From assembly GCF_033115175.1 (NCBI RefSeq), contig NC_084836.1:65763297-65827296 (forward strand): a stretch of DNA of 64,000 bases. The letters run 5' to 3'. The notes under the pieces are model-generated. The model searched no databases. It had not been told where the DNA came from and worked only from the letters and a program-made list of their open reading frames with translations. The position numbers were made by a program, and so were the translations under genes. This document shows positions 1 to 11,541 of this stretch, one piece after another. Position 1 is the stretch's first letter; every line of letters starts with the position of its first letter. Origin of the DNA: Lepus europaeus. Taxonomy: Eukaryota > Chordata > Mammalia > Lagomorpha > Leporidae.

Positions 1-171
1 CATGAGTGATTAACCCGCCCTTCCTGTAACTCAATTTCTGAGACCTGGTGTCCTGTAATAGGTAGTGTATAAATACATGGGTTATCGATGATTAATCACT
101 TCTTAGAAGTCAAGAACATGGCTTCCCTGGAATCTCCCTAGATCTTCATGATGTCATGTAATTTTCTCTCA

Positions 172-443
172 GAGGTTCACCCTCCAATAGCCATTGCAGC
201 CGGCGCGCTGCGGCCTGCGCACCGCGCTGATCCAAAGCCAGGAGCCAGGTGCTTCTCCTGGTCTCCCATGGGGTGCAGGGCCCAAGCTCTTGGGCCAACC
301 CTCACTGCACTCCCGGGCCACAGCAGAGAGCTGGCCTGGAAGAGGGGCAACTGGGACAGAATCTGGCGCCCCGACTGGGACTAGAATCCGGTGTGCTGGC
401 GCCGCAAGGCGGAGGATTAGCCTATTGAGCCACGGCGCCAGCC
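172..443 (-). mobile_element. CSINE3-like SINE, tail missing
   Basis: Reverse-strand C-repeat. The head is at 443 (gccacggcgccagccc on plus) and the body reads cttgggccaaccctcac. The CT block and A-rich tail are absent and the copy starts at 'ggttcaccctccaatag', so its 3' end was lost after insertion or was never copied. Confidence 0.85.
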
Positions 444-445
444 CT

Positions 446-526
446 ATAGTATGTCTTAAAATTTGGTATTGTGATACCTCCAGCATTGTTTTTGTTGTTT
501 TGTTTTGTTGTTTAAGATTAACTATC
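446..526 (-). mobile_element. Possible L1 ORF2-derived remnant
   Basis: The stretch 'ttggtattgtgatacctcc' followed by a T/G-rich run resembles the antisense of mammalian L1 ORF2. It is too short and diverged to be sure. It ends at the TSD of the following SINE. Confidence 0.35.
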
Positions 527-867
527 AGCCGGCGCCGCGGCTCACTTGGCTAATCCTCCGCCTGAGGCTCTGGCACCCTGGGTTCTAGTCCAGGTTGGGG
601 TGCCGTTTCTGTCCCGGTTGCTCCTCTTCCAGTCCAGCTCTCTGCTGTGGCCCGGGAAGGCAGTGGAGGATGGCCCAGGGGCTTGGGCCCTGCACCCGCA
701 TGGGAGACCAGGAGGAAGCACCTGGCTCCTGGCTGCAGATCATCGCAGTGCGCCAGCCGCAGTGCGCCAGCTGTAGCAACCATTTGGGGGGTGAAACAAT
801 GGAAAGAAAGATCTTTCTCTTTGTCTCTCTCTTTCTCACTGTCTAACTCTGCCTGTCAAAAAAAAAC
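527..867 (+). mobile_element. CSINE3-like SINE, full length with 12-bp TSD
   Basis: Full element from 'agccggcgccgcggctcac' to an A-rich tail after 'gcctgtcaaaa'. It is flanked by identical agattaactatc at 515-526 and 868-879, an exact L1-mediated target-site duplication that interrupts L1 sequence. Confidence 0.95.
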
Positions 868-879
868 AGATTAACTATC

Positions 880-2545
880 TTTCTCTGTTTCTGTGTGTAG
901 CACGTCCTTAAGGATCATTTGTAAGACTTGACAAATGATGACAAAGTTTTTCAGTTTCTGTTTGTTTTGGAAGATCTTTATTTCATCTTCATTTATAAAT
1001 AAGAGCTTTTCTGGGTACAGTACTGTGGGTTGACTTTTTTTTCTTTTAGGACTTGGATTATATCTCTCCATTCTCTCCTAGTTTGTAGAGAAATCAGCTG
1101 TTAGTCTGATTGGAGATCCTCTGAAGGTAATCTGGCATTTCTCTCATCCACATTTTAGGATCTTTTTCTTATGTTTTACCATTGAAAATTTGACTGTAAT
1201 ATGTCATGGTGAAGGTCTTTCCTGATCATGTATATTAGGAGTTCTATGTACTTCCTGTGCTTGGATACCTCTATCTTTCTCCAAATTAGGGAAGTTTTCT
1301 GCTATTATCTCACTGAAAGGACTTCTAATCCATTCTCTCTTTCCACACCTTCAGGAACTCCTAACATGCATATGTTTCATCATTTGATAATATCCCATAA
1401 ATCTTGAACACTATTTTTGGTTTTTCTAATTTTTCTCTTTTTTTTTCTTTTTTTTTTTTTTGTCTGACTTAAATATTTCCAAGTATTTGTCTTCTAATTT
1501 TCTAGCTTAGATATTCTTTCTTCTGCTTCATCAAGTCTGTGTTAAGGCTTTCTACTGTACTTTCTATTTAACATATTGAATTCTTCATTTCTAATATTTA
1601 AGTTTGATTTAATCTTCAATATCAATAACCAGAGGCATGTGCTGGGTGGGGCCAGAGCTCTGGCCAGTGCTCGAGGGTGGGATAAGAGTCCCAGGTGACA
1701 CTCAAGTTGGACATGGTAGATCTCTCTGTAGTTGGCAGAGGGCAGGATATGATCCCACCTGCTGGCATAATCAAAGAGTCAGACTTCCTCTATGAACCAA
1801 CCACCCTGGGTGAACCCACAGTGCCCAGGCACTGACTGCCTGAAGGATCTGCGTGCTCCTCAGTGTGAGCACTGGAATCCTGAGCCTCTGAAACCAGACA
1901 CAGCGACTGCCCAAAGACCCAGCCCACCCTACCACATACCTATTGCAGTCACAGGGAGCAGGTGTCCCCAGCCACAGGGAGGAGGGGATCCACTCTCAGC
2001 CCCACAAGCCTCCCTCATCCATGGAAAGAGCTGTGGCATTCCCAGAGCCAGCTGCCTAACCAATCAAGATTGGTCATTGCTCCACCTTAGCAAGCTGAGG
2101 CACTGTGCCTTGATAGAGCGATGGGAAGTGGGGAGCTTCAGGTGCCTAAGTGGAGACCCTCCACCTCCCCCAATCCTCAGGGCAGACTCAAAGTCAGTGG
2201 TGACCAAGGATTTATCCATCTGGTAAAATCCTCCATTCACACAAGGGCCACAGCAACCTCTGCTTAGTGTTTACTCCCTGCTGGTTGCCAGGTGCCTTGC
2301 TCCAAGAAGATGGCATCTCTGCCTGCTGCTGTTAGAGGGAATCATCGGGTTTCCTGCTCATTGCTGCATTGACTGTAAAGTCTCTGCTGCTCCACCATGT
2401 TGCTCCTCTTTTTCTAGAGTTTCCACTGCCAACTCCTCTCTAGCATCCTCTGGGCATGCAGTTCCTCCCCTTTTCCTTCTGTTTTCTCTCTGTGGTCAGA
2501 ATCAGCACATCTTTTCCTTATTCAGCCATCTCGCCAGAGTTCTGA
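880..2545 (-). mobile_element. LINE-1 5' region, reverse orientation
   Basis: On the minus strand a 5' start (ctggcgagatggctgaataa) lies at about 2540. A GC-rich 5'UTR follows at 2500-1620, then A/T-rich sequence down to 880 typical of the L1 5'UTR/ORF1 junction (plus-strand motifs 'cttctgcttcatcaagtct' and 'gaattcttcatttct'). ORF1 and ORF2 are absent. The open frame at 1792-2226 lies inside the UTR and is not a gene. Confidence 0.75.
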
Positions 2546-2841
2546 TTTTTTTTTTTTTTTTGCAAATCCCTTGTTAATAGCAATGGAATAAAACATTTCA
2601 ACATTCATTTTAAAAGGCAGAATAAATACTACCTTGAGGGGAGTGATACTAGTGGGACACAAATGAACCAACACAAAAGATTGAAATGTGTTACCCTTCC
2701 AACCACCAAGCCCACAGGTCCATCTCCTCTCCTCCACCACACACCTATACACACACACACACACTTACAATCCACATCAGCTAACAACAACCACATCTTT
2801 TAATGGGCTTCTATCCCAGTTACAAAATGCCTCTAAGTATT
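2546..2841. other. Non-coding, poly-T and CA microsatellite
   Basis: An oligo-T run adjoins the L1 5' end, and a short (CA)n lies at about 2750-2764. Nothing coding is recognised. Confidence 0.6.
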
Positions 2842-3140
2842 GGGGTCATCACTGTGGCACAGCATGTTAAGCTGCTACTTGTGACCCTAGCATCCCAAGG
2901 CTCCACATGCAATGCAGCTTGGCCCCCTGTCACCCATGTGGGAGTCCAGGATGGAGTTCTGGCTCCTGGCTTCAGCCTAGCCCAGTTGTGGCTGTTGTGG
3001 ACATTTAGGGAGTGAACCAGTACATGGATGATCAGAAAATCTTTCTCTCTCTCTTTCTCTTTCTTCTTCTTCTTCTCCTTGCTTATTATTATTCTTTCTG
3101 TAACTCTACTTTTCAAACAAATAAACAATTAAATCATTTT
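2842..3140 (+). mobile_element. Older C-repeat SINE
   Basis: Head 'ggggtcatcactgtggcac', diverged body 'cacccatgtgggagtccagg', pyrimidine block (ctt/ctc)n, and tail 'caaacaaataaacaatt'. It is more diverged than the CSINE2-like copies. Confidence 0.85.
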
Positions 3141-4964
3141 AAGAAATTCTCCAAGTATTAAAAGTATATTTTCTATTTTATAAAGTAATATATAAAATCT
3201 GGTACTCCAAAATAATCGTCAGGTTCACCCTTCTTTCTCTATATTCACTGCTACAGTGGTAGCCAGAATTGGACTTCCTCACCTCAACTTGAATGAGCAA
3301 TAATAATTTTTTAAATCATGTGAGTTTTTTTTTTTTTGCTCTCAGCATTCATGTCTTTATGGTTCCAGATTTGTCTTTCTAAAACACTATTTTAACCATG
3401 TTAAGAAACTGTGTTCCTTCTTAGCAAATTGGGTTTCTATTGCTCGTCCAGTTGCAACCTCTGTGAAATCAGATGAGATACCTTCCCTTGCAGTCATTCA
3501 GCTCCACAGTGTCACCTCAGCACCTTGGTTTAAATGACCCTCCATGCCTTTTCCTCTGTCTGGTTCCAGTTCCTACCAATACCTAATATTCAGTTGAGAT
3601 CTCTCTAGTAGCTCATTGCAGTAGCCACTTTTTAAATCATTTTCAATTCTCTTTGTAACGTGATTATACGAGTTCCCACATATAGCAACACCTACGTGTG
3701 CTTCAGTTGTTTCGTGCATCTCATTTTACATTTCCAGCTGAATTCTCTGCTCCCTTTGGGTGGAGTGAATCGCTCTGCGAACCCCTATGATGATAACCAC
3801 AATTTGAAGTGCCTCATAAGTGCTCTTTTTTAAATTCTTGAATTCATTTATTCATCTTTATCCTTCAAAAAATAAAATGAATTTTGGAGTAACTAAGCAG
3901 CAGTGACAGAATAATATAATAAATTAATGGAAATTCTATTTGTGTCAAGCATTTTCTATGGGTTGAATCTTTTAATCCTAAAACAGTTCATTCACAATTC
4001 TGATATGTCAAGTCTGATTTGTTTCTTTGTAGAGATGATGAAACAGAATTTCAGAGAACTTTACTATAGAGCAGACAAGAATGAATTCTAATTCAATAAA
4101 TAAATAAATAATTCTAATTCAAAATTCTGGTTTCAGAAATAGTGATCTTAGTCATTAAGCGACTGTATAGTATTTAGAATTTTAAGGTTAAAATCAGAAT
4201 ATCACACAAAAACAACATAATGACATACTGCAAATTTACTAGCAAGATTGTTTCCTGTTTTTTAGCCTTGAGTTCGTCCTTTGTGTTTATATAAACCAGA
4301 GGTGAATAGAAAAGCTTGAGTGTTAATGTTTCTCTAATTTCCTGCTCCTCTGAGCATTATACTTCGGTAAATGCCTACTTGAATACGTTAGTTGCAAACT
4401 AACAACAACCAAAAAAGGAAAAGAAGAGAAATAAAACACACCTGTGTTCCATATCATCGAAGATTGAACTATAGCAAATATAAAATACAAAGAGGACACT
4501 TTCCAAAGAGGACACATACCATTGCAAGCATACAGCCAGAGTTCATGAAATGGTTATGTAATTAATAATAATAATAAATGACACTGAGATCACGCAACGT
4601 GACCCACACCTGGAGTAAAAGGCCTCTGAAAATACACGGAAAAGCAGGTCTCCCACACCGGTGGCAGGGACCGGTCACTGCTGCCCTTGAGGGTCTGAAT
4701 TAGTAGAAACTTGGAATTGAAAGGAGCGTCAGGACTCACATGCAGGCACTCTGTTATGGGATGTGTGTCCCTATCAGTAGCTTAGCTGCCAGGACAAACA
4801 GCCACCCTGCCATCAGATTTCTAAAAGGCTACACTAAAAAAAGAAAAAAAACGAGTCAACAAATTAGAATCTAAAACTGTAAAACTTTAAGGAAGGGATG
4901 TCATAAAAATATTCGCAGATACACAAAGTCTAAGAAACATTACCACATAAACAGAACAGTTTCA
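3141..4964. other. Single-copy/ancient repeat sequence, no gene
   Basis: A/T-rich sequence. The stretch 3925-4100 is loosely MIR-like in reverse orientation (aatcttttaatcc … gatgatgaaacagaa). Nothing with coding character is seen, and all open frames are short and without motifs. Confidence 0.5.
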
Positions 4965-5237
4965 GGGCTGGGCACTGTGGCCCAGTGAGCTAAGCCACCG
5001 CCTGCAGTGCCAGCATCCAGTGTGCTCCCCGGTGCACTCTTGAGAAAACAGCAGGTGATGGCCCACGTGCTTCAGCCCTCAAAGTGGCTCACATGAATGG
5101 AGTTCCAGATTCCTGGCTTCAAGCCAGCCCAGCCCAAGACAGTGTGGCCATTTGTGGAGTAAACCACTGGATTCATTCATTCTCCCCCCCCCTTCCTCTC
5201 TCTCTTGTAAATAAATAAATAAATGTTTTTTAAAAAG
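4965..5237 (+). mobile_element. CSINE2-like SINE (shortened)
   Basis: Head 'gggctgggcactgtggccc', a body with an internal gap, a short C/CT block, and (AAAT)n tail 'aaataaataaataaatg'. The second half is diverged. Confidence 0.88.
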
Positions 5238-5523
5238 AATATTTTCAGAATTCTTGGAATATGTACAAAGGGGCAGAAGAGCATGAAAGTAAGATGAAGT
5301 CTGAATGGCTATATGAGGATCCCAGGTAAGATCTGTAACTCCTCAGACTACACTTTCCTCATTGTTAAGGCGGGACTGGTGATAGCATATACCCCTGAGG
5401 ACTGGGGTGATCAAATGGGGCAATGCACCCCACACGTTTGCAGGACTTCTTGAAGACAGGGTGCACACCGTCAGTGCTTTCTGTGAGGAGCCTGCTGCTA
5501 ACATATTTAATGGTGAAAATCAT

Positions 5524-5847
5524 GAGGTCAGCACTGTGGTATAGCAGGTAAGGCCGCCACCTGCAGTGCCAGCATCCCATATGGGCGCTGGTTCGAGTCC
5601 CGGCTGCTCCACTTCTGACTCAGCTCTCTACTATAGCCTGGGAAAGCAGTAGAAGATGGCTCAAGGACTTGGGCCCCTTGCACCCATGTGGGAGACCCAG
5701 AGGAGGCTCCTGGCTTCAGATGTGCGCAGCTCTGGCCGTTGCAGCCATCTGGGGAGTGAACAAGCAGATAGAAGACCTCTCTCTCTCTCTCTCTCTCCCT
5801 CTGCCTCTCTGTAACTCAGCTTTTCAAATAAATAAATATTTTAAAAG
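5524..5847 (+). mobile_element. CSINE2-like SINE
   Basis: Full element with an intact pol III B box ggttcgagtcc (5590-5600), body 'gatggctcaaggacttggg', a CT block, and tail 'caaataaataaatatttt'. It sits 18 bases from an opposite-strand copy, tail to tail. Confidence 0.93.
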
Positions 5848-5865
5848 GTTGTTCCTTTTATTTCT

Positions 5866-6081
5866 TATAAATTTATTTATTTTTCTGGGGCCAGGAGCTT
5901 CACACGGGTCTCCCCTGTGGGTGATAAGGGACCCAAACACTTAGGTCATCTTCTGCTGCTTTTCTCAGGCTATTAGCAGGGAGCTGGACCATGGTGGAGC
6001 AGCCAGGACATGAACCGGCACCCATATGGGATGCTGGCGTCACAGGCAACAGCTTTACCCACTATGTCACAATGCCAGCCC
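5866..6081 (-). mobile_element. C-repeat SINE with internal deletion
   Basis: The A/T tail (aaatttatttattt) joins directly to 'ctggggccaggagcttc', so the GA-rich block and part of the body are missing. The head end reads 'tatgtcacaatgccagccc'. Reverse orientation. Confidence 0.85.
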
Positions 6082-6084
6082 TCC

Positions 6085-6278
6085 ACTTTCCTTTTATTTC
6101 CAAGTAGCATTCTTTTGTGTGGATACACTACCATTTGTACATTTGCCTATCAGAGAACACCTTAATTGCTCACAATGTTAGGTGATTATGAATAGGGCTT
6201 CTACAAACATTTTTCATTTTTAGTGTATATGAGTTTTCAAGTCACTTTGATATTTTGTGTACAAATCCTCATTTGATT
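6085..6278. mobile_element. Ancient L1-derived fragment (left part)
   Basis: Diverged wording similar to a common mammalian L1M segment ('gtgtggatacactaccattt' … 'gattatgaatagggcttct'). It continues beyond the SINE at 6615-6775 ('catccccaccaccagtaatg'). The family assignment is from memory. Confidence 0.5.
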
Positions 6279-6602
6279 TTTTAAAGATTTATTTATTTAC
6301 TTGAAAGTCAGAGTTACACAGAGAGAGGAGAAGAAGAGAGAGAGAGAGATCTCTCCTTCTGCTGGTTCACTCCCCAGTTGGCCGTAATGGCCGGAGCTGC
6401 GCCAATCCGAAGCCAGGAGCCAGGAGCTTCCTCCATGTCTTACCATGCAGGTGCAGGGGCCCAAGGACTTGGGCCATCCTCTACTGCTTACCCAGGCCAT
6501 AGCAGAGAGCTGGAGCGGAAGTGGCGTGGCCGGGACTCGAATCAGCGCCCATATGAATTGCCAGCTCTGCAGACAGCAGCCTTACCTACTATGCCACAGT
6601 GC
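6279..6602 (-). mobile_element. CSINE2-like SINE with 12-bp TSD
   Basis: Reverse copy, with tail tttatttacttgaaagtcag, a GA-rich block, and the body to 'tatgccacagtgc'. It is flanked by cctcatttgatt at 6267-6278 and 6603-6614. The insertion splits an ancient L1-like fragment. Confidence 0.95.
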
Positions 6603-6614
6603 CCTCATTTGATT

Positions 6615-7321
6615 GTGTAAGCAGCTGCCAACTTGCCTGCTGTACTACTGTGCATCCCCACCACCAGTAATGGAGGAAATTCTATCATCCTGCATTATCA
6701 CGTGTATTCGATACTGGCAGGTTTGGGGATTTTAGCCATTTTCATAGGTGTTCCATTCTGCTTTGAAGATTTGCCTTGTTCTAAGCAAGTAAGGCCATAG
6801 CCAGGGACCAGTTAGTTATCCCCCACTAACAAGCAGACAGGCACCCAAAAGATGGTCCAGCTGGTACTCCCAGTGAGCATTCACGTTTACAGAAAAGGGG
6901 AAATGGAGGCTCAAAATGCTTGCAGTTGACATGTTTCGGATGTCCATGAGCCTCGATTCTGTCAGCAAACTCTTCTCCAGCTCTTGCTATGGCATTCCTC
7001 GGGGTATGTCAGTCCATATCCAATTAAAAGGCGTTGCTGGTTGAAGTGCAGAATCATCTGAAATATAGTAATTGACTTTTTGGAATCATTAGCTTAAAAA
7101 TGAGGAGAGTCTCTTTTCTCTCGTAAAAGATATTGAACTTTTGGTGTCACCCAGTTTTTTTAGTTGTGAATTGTTGCACATCTATAGAAGCTGAGTTTGA
7201 AGATATCCAAATTGCAAATTGCCGCAAGAAACAAGTTACCATATTTATTGCTGTATAATGCATTTCTCTACATCCAGTCAATGCCTTTCCTGTTGTATCA
7301 TATGTACCTTTTACACTTAAA
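6615..7321. other. L1-like relic then single-copy sequence
   Basis: 6615-6775 continues the L1M-like fragment. From there to 7321 no repeat family or gene is recognised, although 6885-6930 is weakly MIR-like. Confidence 0.45.
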
Positions 7322-7332
7322 ATGTTATTTCT

Positions 7333-7661
7333 TGGGGCCGGCACTGTGGCATAGCAGGTAAAGCCACTGCTTGCAGCACCAGTGTCTCATATGGGTACCG
7401 GTTCAAGTCCCGGCTGCTCCACTTCTGATCCAGCTCCCCGCTAATGCACCTGGGAAAGCAGCAGAGGATGGCCCAGGTGCTTGGGTCCCTGTACCCGCGT
7501 GGGAGACCTGGATGATGCTCCTGATTCTTGGCTTCAACCTGGCCATTGCAATCATTTGATGAGTGAACCCAATGGAAGATTCCCCCCCCCCCACCTCTGT
7601 ATTAGCCTCTCCTGCTCTGTAACTATGCCTTCCAAAGAAATAAATAATAAATTTTAAAAAT
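7333..7661 (+). mobile_element. CSINE2-like SINE, first of a same-site pair
   Basis: Head 'ggggccggcactgtggcata', a CCCC/CT block, tail 'aaataaataataaatttta'. It is bounded by atgttatttct at 7322-7332 and 7662-7672. The second TSD copy is also the left target of the next SINE. Confidence 0.95.
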
Positions 7662-7672
7662 ATGTTATTTCT

Positions 7673-7969
7673 GGGGCCAGCACTGTGGCACAGAGGGTAA
7701 GCTGCTGTCTGTGGTGCAGGCATCCTATATGGGCGCTGGTATCTCATATGGGTGCTAGTTCAGCTTCCAACCCAGCTCCCTGCTAATGGCCTGGGAAAGC
7801 AGCAGAAAATGGCCCAGGTGCTTGGGCTCCTGCACCCACATGGGAGACCTATTAGAAGCTTCTTGCTCCTGACTCTCTCTCTCTCAATATCTCTCTCTCT
7901 CTCTCTAACTCTTTCTGACTTTCAAATAAATAAATTAATCTTTAAAAATAAAAATAAAAATGTTATTTC
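7673..7969 (+). mobile_element. CSINE2-like SINE, second of a same-site pair
   Basis: Head 'ggggccagcactgtggcaca', with a small duplicated segment in the head (tatgggcgctggtatctc). The tail is (aaaata)n. The 3' flank atgttatttc (7970-7979) is a third copy of the target, showing a second insertion at the same site. Confidence 0.93.
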
Positions 7970-8083
7970 ATTATACTTTTTTGATGCCTATTTGAGCTAC
8001 ATGGTAAGTTTAATGTCTAAAGAACATTTGTTCTCATCTTTGATAATTTCAAGTTCATTAATTTTGGTGCTCAAAAGTGCTTT

Positions 8084-8494
8084 AGGGCCTATGCTGTGGC
8101 TTAGTGGGTAAAATCGCTGCCTACAGCACCAGCATCCTATACGGTCCCGGTTCGATTCCTGGCTGCTCCACTTCCCAATCCAGCTGCCTGTTGATGACTC
8201 AGAAAAGCAGTGGAAGATGATCCAAGTCCTTGGATTCCTGCACCCATGTGGGAGAACAAAAAAAAGCTCCTGAGTTTTGGCTTCAGATCAGCCCAGCTCC
8301 AGCCATTGTAGCCATTCGGGGAATGAACAAGCAGATGCTTCTCTCTCTCTCTCTCTCTCCCCTCCCCTCCCTCTCCCTCTCCCTCTCCCTCTCCCTCTCC
8401 CTCTCCCTCTCCTTCTCCCTGTGTCCCTCTCTGCCTCAGCCTTCTTTCTGTAACACTTTCAAATAAATAAATAAATCTTAAAAAAATAAAGAAA
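8084..8494 (+). mobile_element. CSINE2-like SINE with expanded CT/CCCTCT block
   Basis: Head 'agggcctatgctgtggc', intact B box ggttcgattcc (8149-8159), tail 'aaataaataaataaatc'. The pyrimidine block is expanded to about 75 bases of ct and ccctct units (8339-8412). Confidence 0.92.
8339..8412. repeat. (CT)n / (CCCTCT)n microsatellite within SINE
   Basis: Pure ct units change to repeated ccctct hexamers. This grew from the CT block of the host SINE. Confidence 0.95.
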
Positions 8495-8988
8495 ATAGTG
8501 TTTCTATTTCACAACTGAAGGAACAAATTAAAGAGTAATTTAAAATCTGTTAGAGAATATTACACTTTAATGGAGGTTAGCTTGAAATAGATTACCAAAA
8601 GATGTCATTGAATATCCTTAAAAAAGAATTCTTGAAAAATGGGACACATTGTCAGCTTGTGGAAGTGGACAAATTTCAGACAGGCTACCAGGAAGAGATG
8701 GCCAAGAATCTCACAAATCTCCCAAGAAGCCAATTTGATCTTAATCATCGCACCTGTAAGAAGAAAAGAAATTTCAAAATGGTACTTTGGCTAAAACAAA
8801 GTGAATTTTATGATCTATGCGTATAGAGAGAAATGCATAAATGTTTCAAAATCATTATTTTCATAACTATATGTTTGAATTTGTCACAAGTAGTATACTA
8901 AATTGTTTGTCCGATGACTTTGTAAACTTTCTTTTTTCCCCAATGAAACAGAACAGCTGCTTCTTTTTCAAATTAAGACTTTAAAATC
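8495..8988. other. Single-copy A/T-rich DNA, no gene
   Basis: Contains a 74-codon open frame (8602-8826) with no recognisable domain or splice context. It is judged to be chance. Confidence 0.5.
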
Positions 8989-8997
8989 AACTATTAT

Positions 8998-9315
8998 ATC
9001 GTGCCAGCGCTGTGGCACAGCGGGTAAAACCCTGGCCTGCTGTGCCGGCATCCCATATGGGCACCAGTTTGAGTCCCAGCTGCTCTGCTTCTGATCCAGC
9101 TCTGTGCTATGGCCTGGGAAAGCAGTAGAAGTCCTTGGGCCCCTGCACCCGCATGGGGGACCCGGAGGAAGCTCCTGGCTCCTGGCTTCAGATCAGCACA
9201 GCTCCAGCTGTTGCGGACATTTGAGGATTGAACCAGTGGATGGAAGCCCTCTGTCTCTACCTCTCTCTGTAACTCTGTCTTACAAATAAATAAAAATAAG
9301 TATTTTTTTAAAAAA
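8998..9315 (+). mobile_element. CSINE2-like SINE with TSD
   Basis: Head 'gtgccagcgctgtggcacag', short CT block, tail 'caaataaataaaaataag'. Flanked by aactattat at 8989-8997 and 9316-9324. Confidence 0.93.
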
Positions 9316-9324
9316 AACTATTAT

Positions 9325-10363
9325 TCAAGCACCTCCCCCCAACACACAGAGGACAGTGATTATGTGGCTGTATAAAAAGCACAAGTGCTCCCGCCAAAAA
9401 TGGTTTGGCGGGAATGGCACAGTCACTAAGCCTTGACCTTGACCCTCAACCCCTCAGGCACAGGACTATCTGTCCTCTTTCTCTTCTTCCCAAATCCTTC
9501 AGCTCCTGTTGTGCTCGTCTTTTTCCCATCGTTTGATCTTTCTCCTCTCCACTCAGTACCAGCTTCTCTTAGAAAGTTAACAAATTAGTTTCCAAGAGGA
9601 AAAATGGATACTAGCACATGATGTGATGTTAGACCTCTTTCTACCCTACTGCTCCTATTCCATACTGAAATCCATTTAGATAATCTCAATTAAATCTGAT
9701 GGGAAAAGCATTAGGTACCCCACGTTAGCTTCTATAAAGACAAGCAGGTACCCCATGTTAACTAAAGATGTAGAAATGAAGTGCTAATGGGAGAATTGCA
9801 TCCATCCATTGTGAGATACATGGATAATACAAGGAAAAGATTCGAAATTCTCAAGAATATAAGAAAGACTTGTCAAAGCTACCAAATTCACACCACAGAA
9901 CTGGGTATTTGAGCAATAAATGTTCTGGGTTTCATTTCTAGTTCCCAATTTTTCAATCCAATTCTTTAACACAAGAAGAGACTGCATTTTCTCAACTGAG
10001 CTTCTATTATATATATTGAGTGGATCTTAAAGAAATCTTAGCTGAGGAACGCATTCCTGAAAATGATTACTGCCGACAAGCGAGAGCATCGTTCCAGGAG
10101 TTTAGCGGAGTAACCCACACTGCCTTCAAACACCGGCAGCCCTAGGAAACAGGCCAAGGCCTTTCCAATTGGGATTTATTACACTCATGTTGTTTGGTGT
10201 TAGTAATTATTTTTAATTAAAGAAAATAATTAATTTTGAAATTTTTTTAAAAATCCTTTTGTCTTACCGCCTCACTAACACATTCAGTTTAGTGATTTTC
10301 CATTGTCATCATTATTTCATCTTAATTACTTGCATAAGACATTGGACATAGTTACTTCCTTAA
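9325..10363. other. Single-copy DNA, no gene
   Basis: No repeat or coding signal is recognised. It includes a short repeated phrase 'caggtacccca(t/c)gtta' (about 9711-9760). The right end is A/T-rich. Confidence 0.5.
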
Positions 10364-10660
10364 AAGAATTACGTATTTTATTTATTCAAAAAGCAGAGTG
10401 ACAGAGAGAGTGAAAGAGAGAGAACTTCCATCCACTGACTCACTCCCCGCCAGGCCACCCAACAGCTGGGCCAATCTGAAATCAGGAGCCAGGAGCTCCA
10501 GCCAGCTCTCCCACATGGGCAGCAGGAACCCAAGTACTCATGCCCTTATTGGCTGCTTCTCAGGCACATTAGCAGGGATCTGGGTGGGAAGCTGAGGAGC
10601 CGGCACTCAGATCAGCACTATGATATGAGCAGCTTAACCTGCTGCACCGCAGCCCCTGCC
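10364..10660 (-). mobile_element. Older C-repeat SINE, reverse
   Basis: The tail side reads 'tattttatttattcaaaaag' with a GA-rich block, and the head side ends 'gctgcaccgcagcccctgcc'. The body is diverged and shorter than in CSINE2-like copies. Confidence 0.85.
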
Positions 10661-11048
10661 CCTGAAGCAGTTTTCTTTATATATCTATTATATATATAGT
10701 TTTCTTAATGTATATAAAATATAATTTCTTAATACATATATAAATATTAAATGGTCATTGAGAAAAGTAAGAGGACATAACCAAACAGTTTATCATGTCA
10801 GTACTTTCGAATACCTCGTTTAAATACGAATACAAATTCCAGAACAGTTAAAGGGACAATAAGTATGAAGAGGAAGAGAAAAATATAACTCCTCCAATCT
10901 GTTCTCTAGTATAAAGAGTAGAAGGCAAAGAATGTTAGCAAGTAGCCTGTATCACAGGACTCAGTACTGGGTGTCCAATAGACTGTTATTTAGCGATTAT
11001 TAAATCAAATTGCCTTTCTCTGAACTTCATTATCCCTAGAAAAGTGTC
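10661..11048. other. A/T-rich non-coding
   Basis: 10678-10750 is a TA-rich imperfect repeat. The rest is single copy with no gene. Confidence 0.55.
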
Positions 11049-11062
11049 CTATAATCATTATT

Positions 11063-11411
11063 TTTTTTGGACAGGCAGAGTTAGACATGAGAGAAAGAGA
11101 GACAGAGAGAAAGGTCTTCCTTTTTCTGTTGGTTCATCCCCCCACAAGTGGCCGCTACGGCCAGAACGTTGCGGCCGGCGCACTTTGCCGATCCAAAGCC
11201 AGGAGCCAGGTGCCTCCTCCTGGTCTCCCATGCGGGTGCAGGGCCCAAGCACTTGGGCCATCCTCCACTGCATCCCCGGGCCACAGCAGAGAGCTGGCCT
11301 GGAAGAGGAGCAACCGGGACAGAATCTGGCGCCCCGACCAGGACTAGAACCCAGAGTGCCAGCGCCGCGGCTCACTAGGCTAATCCTCCGCCTGTGAGCC
11401 ACGGGGCCAGC
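11063..11411 (-). mobile_element. CSINE3-like SINE, full length with 14-bp TSD
   Basis: Reverse copy from an oligo-T/'ggacaggcagagttagac' 3' end to 'gagccacggggccag' at the head. Flanked by cctataatcattat at 11049-11062 and 11412-11425. Open frames on both strands here are element-derived. Confidence 0.95.
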
Positions 11412-11485
11412 CCTATAATCATTATTATAACAGCAATTCCATTTTACTGTTATGGGTGTGCCACCCAGACTTCAAAAACACACAT

Positions 11486-11541
11486 GAAGGAATTTCAAAA
11501 AGTTCAAAGAAATGCATTTTATGGAAAAGTATGTGCCAGCT
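11486..11541 (-). mobile_element. Palindromic MITE-like element, left part
   Basis: 'aatttcaaaaagttcaaag' … 'gcattttatgg' is one arm of the recurrent palindromic element. It is interrupted by the SINE at 11542. The other part lies at 11896-11972. Confidence 0.6.

Noticed and set aside
1792-2226. 144-codon plus-strand frame
   Set aside because: Lies in antisense L1 5'UTR, which is GC-rich and often open by chance.
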